A stretch of 11,870 bases of DNA, taken from the NCBI GenBank assembly GCA_003694205.1, contig RFKS01000056.1, positions 1 to 11,870 on the forward strand. The letters run 5' to 3'. Made by a program: the position numbers and the translations under genes. This stretch comes from Alphaproteobacteria bacterium. GTDB lineage: Bacteria; Pseudomonadota; Alphaproteobacteria; Sphingomonadales; Rhodothalassiaceae. Position 1 is the first letter of the stretch; each line of letters opens with the position of its first letter. Below are positions 1 through 7,713 of the stretch, one piece after another. The notes under the pieces were generated by a model that was given only the letters and a program-made list of their open reading frames with translations, did not search any database and was not told the origin of the DNA.

Positions 1-263
1 GAGAGATAGAGCGTCCACATATTGGCGAGAATGTGCAGCCAGCCGCCGTGCAGGAACATGTTGCTGAGAAAGGGCAGATAATCCGGCTCGCCGCCAGGCT
101 GCGCATAGCGCGCGGGAATGAGCGCGAACTCGTGGATGAAGGCCGCCTGCGCCGGCGGCGGGAGCGAGATCTGGAACAAAAAGACGAGGACATTCACCCC
201 GATAAGCAACCAGGTGACGAACGGCGGATAGCGATAGGGCACGGCGGTCGCGATCGGAAACAT
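1..263 (-). CDS. Rhomboid family intramembrane serine protease, N-terminal part (cut by window edge)
   Basis: This is the first 87 residues of a gene that runs off the left edge. It opens MFPIATAVPYRYPPFVTWLL, followed by a hydrophobic first membrane segment (about residues 15-31), then a loop and a second hydrophobic stretch. Residues 63-81 read LPFLSNMFLHGGWLHILAN, which contains the rhomboid H-x4-H-x3-N signature (His72, His77, Asn81), equivalent to the conserved His and Asn residues near the oxyanion site of GlpG-type rhomboids. The GxSG serine and the final catalytic histidine would lie outside the window. Rhomboids cut transmembrane segments inside the inner membrane. The ATG at 263 is chosen because an MFPI-type start is usual for this group; its Shine-Dalgarno sequence is weak, and an in-frame GTG farther upstream is less likely. 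It follows the glycosyltransferase stop by 45 bases on the same strand. Whether it belongs functionally to the polysaccharide cluster is unknown. Confidence 0.9.
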   Translation of the reverse strand, partial: MFPIATAVPYRYPPFVTWLLIGVNVLVFLFQISLPPPAQAAFIHEFALIPARYAQPGGEPDYLPFLSNMFLHGGWLHILANMWTLYL

Positions 264-308
264 GGGTGCATGATGGCGGGATCGCCGCGTGATCACAAGG
301 CCGCGGTC

Positions 309-1490
309 TCAGCGGCGCTCCTTGACGATCCGCTCGAAGAGCTGCATTTGCCCGCGGCTCGTCTCGTCCCAGGAAAACGCCTCGGCATAGGCCCGCACCG
401 CCGCTCGCGACGCACCACGGTCAAGCACGCGCCGCGCCGCCGCCGCCAGCGCCGCGCCCGTCCGCTCGGCGACGATCTCGCCCGCGACCGCCTCACGCAC
501 GACCTCGGGCGAACCATTGACCGCGGTGGCCACCACTGGTGTGCCGCAGGCGAGTGCCTCGAGAAGCACATTGGGCCAGCCCTCGCGGGACGAGGCGAGA
601 ACCAGGAGATCGGCGGCGCTGTAAACGGTCCTGAGTTCGTCGTGCGGCACGCCACCGAGAAAATGCACGCGCTCGCCAACCCCCAGCGCCGCGGCGTGGG
701 CGCGCAGCCGCGCCTCCTCCTCCCCCTTGCCGGCGATGAGGAGCGAACCCTTGCCGAGCCGGGCCAGGGCGTCGATGACAAGATGGTGGGCCTTGCGCGC
801 GATCAGAAGCCCCACCGAGGCAAGAACGGGCGGCTCAAGCCGCAGACGGTCGCGCAACGCCGCAGCGCCCTCTGCGTCATGGTGAAAGGTCTCAAGATCC
901 ACCCCGTTGCGCAGAACCGTCACCCGCTCGCGCGGGATGCCGAGCGCGGCGAGATCGTCCGCCAGCGCCGCGCAGACCGTGATCAGCCCCGACGCGCGCG
1001 CCGCGGCCCGGCGGATGAGCGCCCGCGGCACAGGGTAGCGGGGAATGAGATTGAGATCGGTACCACGCCCGGTGACGACGAAGGGAAGGTCGAATTCGCG
1101 CGCAAGCATCGCCGCCGCGACTCCATCGGGATAGAAATAATGGGCATCGAGGAGATCGAAGCGTTCGCCCTCGGCATGCATGCGCCGGAGGGCCCGGCGC
1201 GCGGCGGCGTAAAGCAGGAACGGCGCGACATTCATGCCGATCTTCGGAATCACCACATAGCGTGGATGGTCGATGCGGATGCCGTGCCGCTCCTCGCTAC
1301 GCGGCACACCGCGGTAGGCGCGATAGCGCGCGAGCCGCCCGACCAGCGGCGGCGCCCAAGGCAGCGGTGCCAGCACCCGCGCCTCATAGCCGCTCATCGC
1401 AAGCAGATGCCGGAGCCGGTTCTCGACGAAGATGCCGTGATAGGGCTGCCGGGCATTGGGGAAAAGCTGGCTGAAAAGCAGGATCCTCAT
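309..1490 (-). CDS. Glycosyltransferase family 4 (GT-B fold), TuaC-like
   Basis: A 393-residue cytoplasmic sugar transferase that probably adds one sugar to the lipid-linked exopolysaccharide repeat unit. The N-terminal domain starts MRILLFSQLFPNARQPYHGI, the donor-free half seen in TuaC-like GT4 enzymes, with FVENRLRHL at 21-29. The C-terminal nucleotide-sugar domain has VLRNGVDLETF (192-202), SVGLLIARKAHHLVID (225-240, with the Arg232-Lys233 phosphate-binding pair) and the EX7E motif in EGWPNVLLE (Glu303 and Glu311), followed by ALACGTPVVAT. Length is normal for GT4. The ATG at 1490 overlaps the TGA stop of the upstream glycosyltransferase (ATGA), so the two are translationally coupled. The donor and acceptor sugars cannot be read from sequence. 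A long opposite-strand frame covers the same region, but only this frame carries family motifs. Confidence 0.93.
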   Translation of the reverse strand: MRILLFSQLFPNARQPYHGIFVENRLRHLLAMSGYEARVLAPLPWAPPLVGRLARYRAYRGVPRSEERHGIRIDHPRYVVIPKIGMNVAPFLLYAAARRALRRMHAEGERFDLLDAHYFYPDGVAAAMLAREFDLPFVVTGRGTDLNLIPRYPVPRALIRRAAARASGLITVCAALADDLAALGIPRERVTVLRNGVDLETFHHDAEGAAALRDRLRLEPPVLASVGLLIARKAHHLVIDALARLGKGSLLIAGKGEEEARLRAHAAALGVGERVHFLGGVPHDELRTVYSAADLLVLASSREGWPNVLLEALACGTPVVATAVNGSPEVVREAVAGEIVAERTGAALAAAARRVLDRGASRAAVRAYAEAFSWDETSRGQMQLFERIVKERR

Positions 1491-2602
1491 GCGGCAACCG
1501 CCTCCTCATAGAGCTGCCGGTAGGCGTCCACCATGCGCGCCATCGGATAGCTGACCACGACATGATCCCGGTTGGCGCGGCCCAGTGCCCGGCGCTGCGC
1601 GCCATCCCCACACAGTTGCGCCAGAGCCGCGCGGAACCCCTCCTCGTCGCCCTGTGCGCGCACGAATTGCCGTTGCGCGGGCGGCAGAATGTGGGCGACG
1701 TCGCCGGCATCGAAGGCGACAACCGGCAGCGCCATGGCCATCGCCTGCAGGAGCGCGTTCGGCATCTGCTCGGTTTCCGAGCTGAGCGCGAAAATGTCAG
1801 CCTCGGCCAGCGCCGGGCGAATGTCGGATACATTGCCGGCGAACCGGACCCGGGCGGCGATACCGAGATCTCCCGCCTGCCGCTCGAGCGCGGCACGCTC
1901 GGCCCCCTCGCCGAGGACGCTGAGACGGCAGCGGCCGGCGGCAAGAAGGGGCGCCGCGGTTGCGAGCAGCCTGTCGAGTCGCTTCTCGCGCCGCAAGGGG
2001 GCGACGGCGACAATATGCATCGGCGCACCAGGCTCCCGATTCCGCTCCCCGGGCGGGGCGAAATGGTCCGTATCGACGCCATTGGGGATGAGGCGAATGC
2101 GCTTCGCCGCGATCCAGTGCGACGCCTGTGCGATGCGCCGCAAGGTGCGCGACGGGACGACGAGCGCATGCGCCGCTCCGAGCGACAGGCGGCGCATCAG
2201 GCTGCGCCGGCGCAGTGGCCGCCGCGCCTCCTCGGGACCGAAGCCGCTCTCGAAATGGAGATGCGGCCGCCGCGCGACGAGAAGGCGGTTGGCGAGCGCC
2301 CATTCGATGGCACCCCAGTTGTAGGTGCACAGAAGATCGATCGCCTCCGATTCGAACAGCCGCCGCAAGGCGTTGCGGGTAGCGCGCAGCCCGCCCTTGG
2401 CGCCCGCGGGCGGTTCGACGCGACGGACATCGAGGCCCTCGGCGACGCGGGACAGCGCTTCGTGGCGACCGTCGAGGCTGAGCGCCCGATGCACAAAGCC
2501 GGCGCCGAGCCGGCGTGCGACGTCGAGGATGCGGAGCTGCACGCCACCGACGCCCCAGCTCGGCATGACGTGCAGGATGACGATCGGCGTATGGCTTTCC
2601 AT
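1487..2602 (-). CDS. Glycosyltransferase family 4 of the XrtA exopolysaccharide cluster
   Basis: A 371-residue GT-B glycosyltransferase acting on the cytoplasmic face of the inner membrane. The reading frame is open farther upstream, but the true start is the ATG at 2602: from there the protein begins MESHTPIVILHVMPSWGVGG, the glycine-rich first strand-loop typical of GT4, while the extra upstream residues would be encoded inside the sugar transferase gene. The acceptor domain has CTYNWGAIEWALANRL (92-107) and HFESGFGPEEA (116-126). The donor domain has LIPNGVDTDHF (171-181), VAPLRREKRLDRLL (200-213) and TEQMPNALLQAMAMALPVV (277-295). The second glutamate of the EX7E motif is glutamine here (Glu278 to Gln286). 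It starts 19 bases after the sugar transferase TAA. A TIGR03088-like (PEP-CTERM/EpsH1-associated) assignment is possible but not certain. Confidence 0.9.
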   Translation of the reverse strand: MESHTPIVILHVMPSWGVGGVQLRILDVARRLGAGFVHRALSLDGRHEALSRVAEGLDVRRVEPPAGAKGGLRATRNALRRLFESEAIDLLCTYNWGAIEWALANRLLVARRPHLHFESGFGPEEARRPLRRRSLMRRLSLGAAHALVVPSRTLRRIAQASHWIAAKRIRLIPNGVDTDHFAPPGERNREPGAPMHIVAVAPLRREKRLDRLLATAAPLLAAGRCRLSVLGEGAERAALERQAGDLGIAARVRFAGNVSDIRPALAEADIFALSSETEQMPNALLQAMAMALPVVAFDAGDVAHILPPAQRQFVRAQGDEEGFRAALAQLCGDGAQRRALGRANRDHVVVSYPMARMVDAYRQLYEEAVAA

Positions 2603-2621
2603 GCCCCTGTCCGTGCCGGCG

Positions 2622-3995
2622 TTACCTGGCCCCTTCGGGCCACAGCACCACACGCACGGTCTGCAGGGCAATACCGAGATCGAGCACGATCCGGAAATGC
2701 TTGATGTAAAAGAGATCGTAACGCAGCTTCTGCTTCGCGTCCTCGATCGAGGCGCCATAGGGATAGTTGAGCTGTGCCCAGCCGGTGATGCCGGGCCGCA
2801 CTGCATGCCGCTCGCGATAAAAGGGGATGTGCTCGGCCAGCATGTCGACAAAATAGGGCCGCTCGGGCCGCGGGCCGACGAAGCTCATGTCGCCCAGAAG
2901 AACATTGATCACCTGCGGGATCTCGTCGATGCGTGTCTTGCGGATGAAGGCGCCGACACGGGTCACGCGCGGGTCCTTTTCCTGCGCCCACTGCGGCGCT
3001 TCGGCGGCCTCCGCATCAGATCGCATCGAGCGGAACTTGATGAGGACGAAGGTTTTGCCGCCCTTGCCGACACGCTCCTGGCGGAAAAAGACGGGACCGG
3101 GACTCTCCAGGCGAATGGCGAGCGCGGTGACGAGCAGCAGGGGCAGCGTGAAAACGAGCAGGGCCAAGGCAAGCGTGATGTCGAAAGCACGCTTGAGCAT
3201 CTGGTCGAGCCGGCCGGAGCGGAAGCCATGCGGGTCGAAGAACCAGCTCGGCCGCAGGGCATCGAGGTCGACCCGTCCCTCCGCCATTTCGCAAAAATAC
3301 TGATAGTCGGTGATCTCGACCCCGCTGAGGCGGGCGCTGATGAGCGGGGCGAGCGGTGTCTGACCCCGCCGTTCCTCCAGCGCGAGCACGATCTCGTTGA
3401 TCTGGTGCTCGCGTGCAAATGCCGCAAGATCGTCGGGCATGGGGCGGATGCGCTCCGTGTCGACCAGCGGCTTGCGCTTTTCGATATCGATGAATGCCAC
3501 GACCGTAAAGCGGCTCCAGCGATCATTGCGTTCCAGTCCCTGGATGCGTTTCGCCTGCTTGCCCGTCCCGAGAACGAGGACGCGTGACTTGAGCTGGGCA
3601 AGGCCGGTGAGACGAAGGAAGATGAGGCGGATGGCAAAGACGAGAGGCAGGGCAAGCAGAAGTGCGAGCGTCAGCACGCGCGCGGGGAGCCGCAGCTCGC
3701 CGACGAGATAAACGAGAAAGGCATAGAAGGCATAGGCAAGGAAAAAGGCGACGAGAACGCGGACGAAAAGCTCACCGAGACCGGTCAATGCCCTCCAGCT
3801 ATACAACCCGAGCGAGAACATCGTCGATGCGATAAGGGCACAGACAAGCCCCACCCGCAGCGCCAGCGCAGGGTATCCGAGACCGCCCCGTCCGGCCTCG
3901 AGGATCGACCAAGCCGCGATCACCGCAATCGCGAATGCAAGGCATTCGACAATCGCGAGAATCGCCAGCGGACGCGTGTATCGCGAGCTCGTCAT
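2622..3995 (-). CDS. XrtA/PEP-CTERM-associated priming sugar transferase (polyprenyl glycosylphosphotransferase, TIGR03013-like)
   Basis: A 457-residue inner-membrane enzyme that starts repeat-unit synthesis by moving a sugar-1-phosphate from a UDP-sugar to undecaprenyl phosphate. Four hydrophobic helices lie at about 9-31, 43-65, 77-98 and 107-126. A Rossmann-like CoA-binding-type domain follows (SRVLVLGTGKQAKRI, 137-151). A fifth membrane-associated helix at 269-293 begins with KRAFDITLAL. The catalytic domain shows FFRQERVGKGGKTFVLIKFR (303-322), the Asp357-Glu358 pair in RKTRIDEIPQ, FVGPRPERP (372-380) and RPGITGWAQLNYPYG (400-414), all typical of WbaP/EpsB-type transferases. The start at 3995 has a good GGAG sequence five bases from the ATG. 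It is the first gene after the long 173-base gap and is followed at 19 bases by the glycosyltransferase. It is the only complete gene here ending in TAA instead of TGA. The sugar specificity is not predictable. Confidence 0.95.
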   Translation of the reverse strand: MTSSRYTRPLAILAIVECLAFAIAVIAAWSILEAGRGGLGYPALALRVGLVCALIASTMFSLGLYSWRALTGLGELFVRVLVAFFLAYAFYAFLVYLVGELRLPARVLTLALLLALPLVFAIRLIFLRLTGLAQLKSRVLVLGTGKQAKRIQGLERNDRWSRFTVVAFIDIEKRKPLVDTERIRPMPDDLAAFAREHQINEIVLALEERRGQTPLAPLISARLSGVEITDYQYFCEMAEGRVDLDALRPSWFFDPHGFRSGRLDQMLKRAFDITLALALLVFTLPLLLVTALAIRLESPGPVFFRQERVGKGGKTFVLIKFRSMRSDAEAAEAPQWAQEKDPRVTRVGAFIRKTRIDEIPQVINVLLGDMSFVGPRPERPYFVDMLAEHIPFYRERHAVRPGITGWAQLNYPYGASIEDAKQKLRYDLFYIKHFRIVLDLGIALQTVRVVLWPEGAR

Positions 3996-3999
3996 TCGT

Positions 4000-4003
4000 C
4001 TCC
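4000..4003 (-). promoter_or_regulatory. Ribosome binding site of the priming sugar transferase
   Basis: GGAG on the minus strand lies four bases before the ATG at 3995. It supports that start and lies only eight bases from the proximal arm of the inverted repeat, so folding of that repeat could affect access to it. Confidence 0.6.
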
Positions 4004-4010
4004 GCGTGCG

Positions 4011-4078
4011 GCATCCCGATTTTTGCCCGTGAATACTGGGAAATCTTGGTTAATTTTTTGCGAGGAAAATCGGGATGC
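4011..4078 (-). repeat. Perfect 13-bp inverted repeat with 42-base spacer
   Basis: The arms are GCATCCCGATTTT at 4011-4023 and AAAATCGGGATGC at 4066-4078, an exact reverse complement pair. The spacer holds a smaller dyad, CCCGTGAATACTGGG (4026-4040). Neither arm is followed by a T tract on either strand, so this is not a standard intrinsic terminator. The arm nearest the sugar transferase ends 15 bases before its ATG, next to the ribosome binding site. An operator dyad or a leader-RNA stem is plausible; the function is unknown. Confidence 0.75.
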
Positions 4079-4168
4079 TGTGTTTCCTCTCCTGACAGCG
4101 ACTCCAATGCCTTATGGCTGCCACAAAAGCAACCGCCATGCCCGGCTCGGAAACATGCAATCGATCTC

Positions 4169-6103
4169 TCAGGCGTCGACCGGTGCCACAGTGGCTCGCT
4201 GCTGCATGCCACCATGCACATCCTCGAGAAATCCGGCGAACATGAGAAGCGCCCACAGCGGTGCGCTGAAGTCCCGAACACCCGAACGGTGCTGTTCGAC
4301 CATGCGTTGCAGAACGCCGACGTCGAATACACCGCAATCCGGGAGTGCGCCGTTTGCGACGGTGCGTTCCAGCCGGTCCCCGAGGGGGCCCCGCAGCCAG
4401 GTGGCAAGCGGAATGGCAAATCCCATCTTGTCGCGATAGAGAACGTCGTGCGGCAGCAGAGGTTCCATCGCCTTTTTCAAGACAAACTTTCCTTCCCGTC
4501 CGCGCAGCTTGAGTGCCGGGGGGATTCCGCCGGCCCATTCAACGAGATGATGGTCGAGAATGGGCACCCGGACCTCGAGGGAATGTGCCATGCTGGCACG
4601 GTCGACCTTGGTCAGGATGTCACCAGGCAGATAGGTCTTGAAATCGAGATACTGGATTTGTGACAGCGAGTCCGATGCCGGTGCCGCGGCGATGATCTCG
4701 CGAAACAGTTCGGAGGTGCGATAGCCCTGCAGTTGGCGACGAAAGTCGGGGCTGTAGAGCGCAGTCCGCAGCGCGTCGGGAAGCACCGACACGCTGTGGA
4801 AATATCCCTCCGCCGAATTACGGGCGATGGCCTCGAGCGTCGATTTCGCGCGCAGGATCTTGGGCGCCCAGTCGAGCTTGGGGTAGAGGCGCCCGAGCAG
4901 GCCGAAGAGCGGTCCGCGCACCCCCTGCGGCAGGAGACGCCGCACCCGCTCCTCATAGGCATGCCAGCGATATCGCCGATAACCGGCGAAGACCTCGTCC
5001 CCGCCGTCGCCCGAGAGCGCGACGGTGACATGCCGCCGCGCCTCCTCGCACACGCGATAGGTAGGCAGCGCGGAGCTGTCGGCAAAGGGCTCGTCATAGA
5101 TCTGCGGAAGGCGCGCGATGACCTCGAAATCATCGGCGTCGACGCGGCGATTGTGATGCTCGGTGGCAAAGCGCTCCGCGACGATGGCCGCATAGCGCGA
5201 CTCGTCATATTCGCGCTCACCGAAGGAAATCGAGCAGGTGACCACCGGCGCCTCCTGCGCCGTTGCCATCATCGCCACCACACTGCTCGAATCGACGCCT
5301 CCGGAAAGAAAGGCACCGAGCGGCACATCGGCGACGAGGCGCATGGCCACCGCCTCCCCAAGACGTTCGCGCAACGCATCTTCGGCCTCTCCGCCATCGC
5401 CGGGACCGCGGTCCGGCGCAAAGGTGACATCCCAGTACTGCCGGGGCTCTGGCGCGGAACGACCACGAACGAGGGTCAGATGATGACCCGGCGGCAGCTT
5501 TCTGATCCCCTCATAGATCGACCGTGGATCAGGCACATAGCCGAGGGCGAAAAAGTCCTCGACCGCGAGCGGGTCGATGCGCCGGGCGATCCCGGGGTGG
5601 ACGAGGAGCGCCTTGAGCTCGGAGCCGAAGACGAGCCAGCCGTCGGCCGTCACCGTATAGTAGAGCGGCTTGATGCCAAGACGGTCACGGGCCAGGAACA
5701 GCGTCTCGCGGCGGGCGTCGTGGATGGCGAAGGCGAACATGCCGCGGAAGCGCTCGACCGCCGCCTCGCCCCATTCCTCCCAGGCGTGAACGATGACCTC
5801 GGTGTCACAGCGGGTGCGGAAGCGGTGGCCGCGCGCCACGAGCTCATCGGCAAGCTCGGCGAAATTGTAGATCTCGCCATTGTAGACGACGGCGACACTG
5901 CCATCCTCGTTGAAGAGCGGCTGGTGTCCACCGGCAAGATCGATGATCGAAAGCCGGCGATGGCCCAGCCCGGTGCCCGGCACGACATGATAGCCGCTGT
6001 CGTCGGGCCCGCGGTGCGCGAGGCGATCCGTCATCGCCTCGAGCAGGGAGCGGTCGACGGGACGCGGTTCCTGGAGATGGAAAAGTCCGGCGATGCCGCA
6101 CAT
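4169..6103 (-). CDS. XrtA/PEP-CTERM system amidotransferase (asparagine synthase-like, glutamine-hydrolysing)
   Basis: A 644-residue two-domain amidotransferase. The N-terminal Ntn-hydrolase domain starts MCGIAGLFHL; Cys2 would be the nucleophile that releases ammonia from glutamine after removal of Met1. Supporting motifs are LAHRGPDDSGYH (28-39), HRRLSIIDLAGGHQPL (48-63) and NGEIYNF (75-81). The C-terminal ATP-pyrophosphatase domain has the P-loop SGGVDSS (267-273), LSGDGGDEVFAGY (363-375) and KVDRASMAHSLEVRVPILDH (499-518). All key residues of an active AsnB-type enzyme are present. In this context (TIGR03108-type) it is thought to amidate a component of the exopolysaccharide pathway rather than make free asparagine; the acceptor is not known. 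The ATG at 6103 follows the exosortase TGA by one base, indicating translational coupling. It is the last gene of the upstream block. Confidence 0.95.
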   Translation of the reverse strand: MCGIAGLFHLQEPRPVDRSLLEAMTDRLAHRGPDDSGYHVVPGTGLGHRRLSIIDLAGGHQPLFNEDGSVAVVYNGEIYNFAELADELVARGHRFRTRCDTEVIVHAWEEWGEAAVERFRGMFAFAIHDARRETLFLARDRLGIKPLYYTVTADGWLVFGSELKALLVHPGIARRIDPLAVEDFFALGYVPDPRSIYEGIRKLPPGHHLTLVRGRSAPEPRQYWDVTFAPDRGPGDGGEAEDALRERLGEAVAMRLVADVPLGAFLSGGVDSSSVVAMMATAQEAPVVTCSISFGEREYDESRYAAIVAERFATEHHNRRVDADDFEVIARLPQIYDEPFADSSALPTYRVCEEARRHVTVALSGDGGDEVFAGYRRYRWHAYEERVRRLLPQGVRGPLFGLLGRLYPKLDWAPKILRAKSTLEAIARNSAEGYFHSVSVLPDALRTALYSPDFRRQLQGYRTSELFREIIAAAPASDSLSQIQYLDFKTYLPGDILTKVDRASMAHSLEVRVPILDHHLVEWAGGIPPALKLRGREGKFVLKKAMEPLLPHDVLYRDKMGFAIPLATWLRGPLGDRLERTVANGALPDCGVFDVGVLQRMVEQHRSGVRDFSAPLWALLMFAGFLEDVHGGMQQRATVAPVDA

Positions 6104-6104
6104 G

Positions 6105-7691
6105 TCAGGAGAATCCCTTTCCGTCCAGCTCCTTGGGGACGGGCATCACGAGTGGCGCCAAATCGCCGCTGGCGAGGGCGCGGCCGAGTGAGGAGTGTGC
6201 GAGCAGGTCCTCGAGCAGGCCCGTCTCCCGCGGCTCGCCCTCACCCATGACTGCCACCAGGGCCGCCGCGGGATGGCGCCCCGCGAGCTTGGCGCCAAGG
6301 GCGACAAGCTTGGCCCGGCGTCGGTCCGATGTCACCGTGCCGTCGACCCAGTACCAGTACCATACGGTGCGCGGCCCCTCGACCCCGTGCAGGACGAGGA
6401 AGGCGGGCACCGGAATGGTCGAAGATTTCCAGCCCCCCAGGCGCCCCTTGCGCAAGGCCTGGTGCGTGTTGCTGTCGAGCAGGGAATTGCGGTGCGAAAT
6501 CAGCTCATGCCCGGGCCGCTCATGGGCATAATAGGCAACGAATGCACGAAGCTGCCGCCCGTCCTTGCCGATGGCCCAGGTTCGTTCGGCATCGGCGCCG
6601 GGATACTGCCCCTTCCAGCCGGGCGGGTCGGTCTCCGCGAGCCGCCAGCCGCCATCGACGACCGGCGCCCGCAGTGTCACCGCCGGAACCGGCAGCGGCC
6701 GGTCGAGATGCGCGCCATAGCCGGCGACCGCCAGCAGGACCAGCAGCGCACCGAATGCCACGAACGGTACACGAGCGCCCGCGGGTGCCCCCGGGCCGGC
6801 CTCTGGCGCCGCCGGGCCGCCCGCGGGCTCCACCGCCTCGGGATCGCGCATCGCATAGGCGATGCCGATCAGGATCAGCAGCACGATCGACAGGAAGATG
6901 AAGCCGTAGACGATATGATCAACCCCCACCGCGATCGTGAAGTCGCTGAAATAGGCGATCATGACGATGCCGTAGGTGCGCACAACATTGGCGCCGATGG
7001 GGACGAGGACCGACAGGATGACGAAGAGCGCTCGCTTCCAGCTGCGCGTGAAGAAGAGATGGCTCATCAGCACGCCGAGCGCGATCGTGGCGATCAGAAA
7101 GCGCACGCCCGAACAGGCCTCGGCGACCAGAAAGGAGCCGCCCGGGATCACCATGACCCAGTTCTCGAGATAGATCGGAACCCCGCTTGCGCGCACGAAG
7201 AAGGTCGTCGCCCGTGCCGTCAGCTCCTGCATCGGCTCGATCGCGAAATCGCCGAAGGGCACCATGAAGAAGAGATAGAACAGCGGAAAGGCCAGCCGCC
7301 GCGCCACGCGCCAGCCGAAGCTGGTCACCACGGCGCCCACAAGCATCAGCACGAGCGCGAAATGCTCGACCGTGTTTGCCTGTGCGAGATGCCCGAGCTG
7401 CGCCAGGACGGCGGCCGCACCGAGCCACAGGAGGCCGGAAAAGGCAGGTCGCGGTACCTCGCGGAGAAGCGTCTCGTGTCGCTGCCAGACGAGCCACAGA
7501 ACGATGGGCGGAATGAGAAAGCCGTGATTGTAGGTTCGCGAGCCGAGCCACACGGTGACCATGGATGAGAGGGCATCAAAATGGAGCCCGATGACGAAGG
7601 CCAGGATCAGCACGAAGAGGCCGAGCGCCCACTTCCACTGCGGCGACAGGACCGCTGCCCGTGTCGCGTGCTCCCGCTGTCCGCTGCTCAT
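6105..7691 (-). CDS. xrtA: Exosortase A with fused EpsI domain (transpeptidase-like, PEP-CTERM processing)
   Basis: A 528-residue inner-membrane protein joining two modules. The N-terminal exosortase (about 1-285) has about eight hydrophobic helices and the three conserved residues of the family: Cys193 in EACSGVRF, Arg238 in NVVRTYGIV and His259 in VDHIVYG. It is expected to cut PEP-CTERM proteins at the membrane and pass them to an acceptor, as sortases do in Gram-positives. A Pro/Ala/Gly-rich linker (284-306) and one more membrane helix (308-325) lead to a periplasmic EpsI/DUF3485-type domain (about 330-528) with GGWRL and the aromatic RTVWYWYWVDG motif (441-451). In other species EpsI is often a separate gene. 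The frame is open to a TTG at 7733 inside the FemAB gene, but no Shine-Dalgarno precedes it; the ATG at 7691, 22 bases after the FemAB stop, is preferred. The amidotransferase follows after one base. Confidence 0.94.
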   Translation of the reverse strand: MSSGQREHATRAAVLSPQWKWALGLFVLILAFVIGLHFDALSSMVTVWLGSRTYNHGFLIPPIVLWLVWQRHETLLREVPRPAFSGLLWLGAAAVLAQLGHLAQANTVEHFALVLMLVGAVVTSFGWRVARRLAFPLFYLFFMVPFGDFAIEPMQELTARATTFFVRASGVPIYLENWVMVIPGGSFLVAEACSGVRFLIATIALGVLMSHLFFTRSWKRALFVILSVLVPIGANVVRTYGIVMIAYFSDFTIAVGVDHIVYGFIFLSIVLLILIGIAYAMRDPEAVEPAGGPAAPEAGPGAPAGARVPFVAFGALLVLLAVAGYGAHLDRPLPVPAVTLRAPVVDGGWRLAETDPPGWKGQYPGADAERTWAIGKDGRQLRAFVAYYAHERPGHELISHRNSLLDSNTHQALRKGRLGGWKSSTIPVPAFLVLHGVEGPRTVWYWYWVDGTVTSDRRRAKLVALGAKLAGRHPAAALVAVMGEGEPRETGLLEDLLAHSSLGRALASGDLAPLVMPVPKELDGKGFS

Positions 7692-7713
7692 CGCCACCGC
7701 CCCGTCATCCCCG

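Larger units (their letters stand above)
3996..4168 (-). promoter_or_regulatory. AT-rich intergenic region, possible promoter/control region of the downstream glycosyltransferase block
   Basis: This is the longest non-coding gap in the window and it is visibly AT-richer than its surroundings, with runs such as CAAAAAATTAACC on the minus strand. It separates the amidotransferase from the sugar transferase, at the natural boundary between the surface-modification block and the glycosyltransferase block. It contains the perfect inverted repeat described separately and a TTAACCAA element (4046-4053). No convincing -35/-10 pair with 16-18 base spacing was found, so a promoter is an inference from position and base composition only. 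Confidence 0.4.

Noticed and set aside
1..263. Rhombosortase (GlyGly-CTERM processing) instead of an ordinary rhomboid
   Set aside because: The visible part fits the general bacterial rhomboid pattern, and no GlyGly-CTERM protein is encoded nearby.
33..1511. Plus-strand open frame of 492 codons
   Set aside because: It is opposite two GT4 glycosyltransferases that carry clear motifs, and its translation is Arg/His/Pro/Glu-rich without any recognisable domain: a typical antisense shadow in GC-rich DNA.
2603..2851. Upstream extension of the glycosyltransferase frame to 2851
   Set aside because: The added residues are read from inside the sugar transferase gene in another frame and do not resemble a glycosyltransferase N-terminus; the ATG at 2602 gives the expected start.
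4733..6250. Plus-strand open frame of 505 codons
   Set aside because: It lies antisense to the amidotransferase, has no family motif and no good ribosome binding site. Other long plus-strand frames (2325-3587, 6195-7568, 9584-10858) were dismissed for the same reasons.
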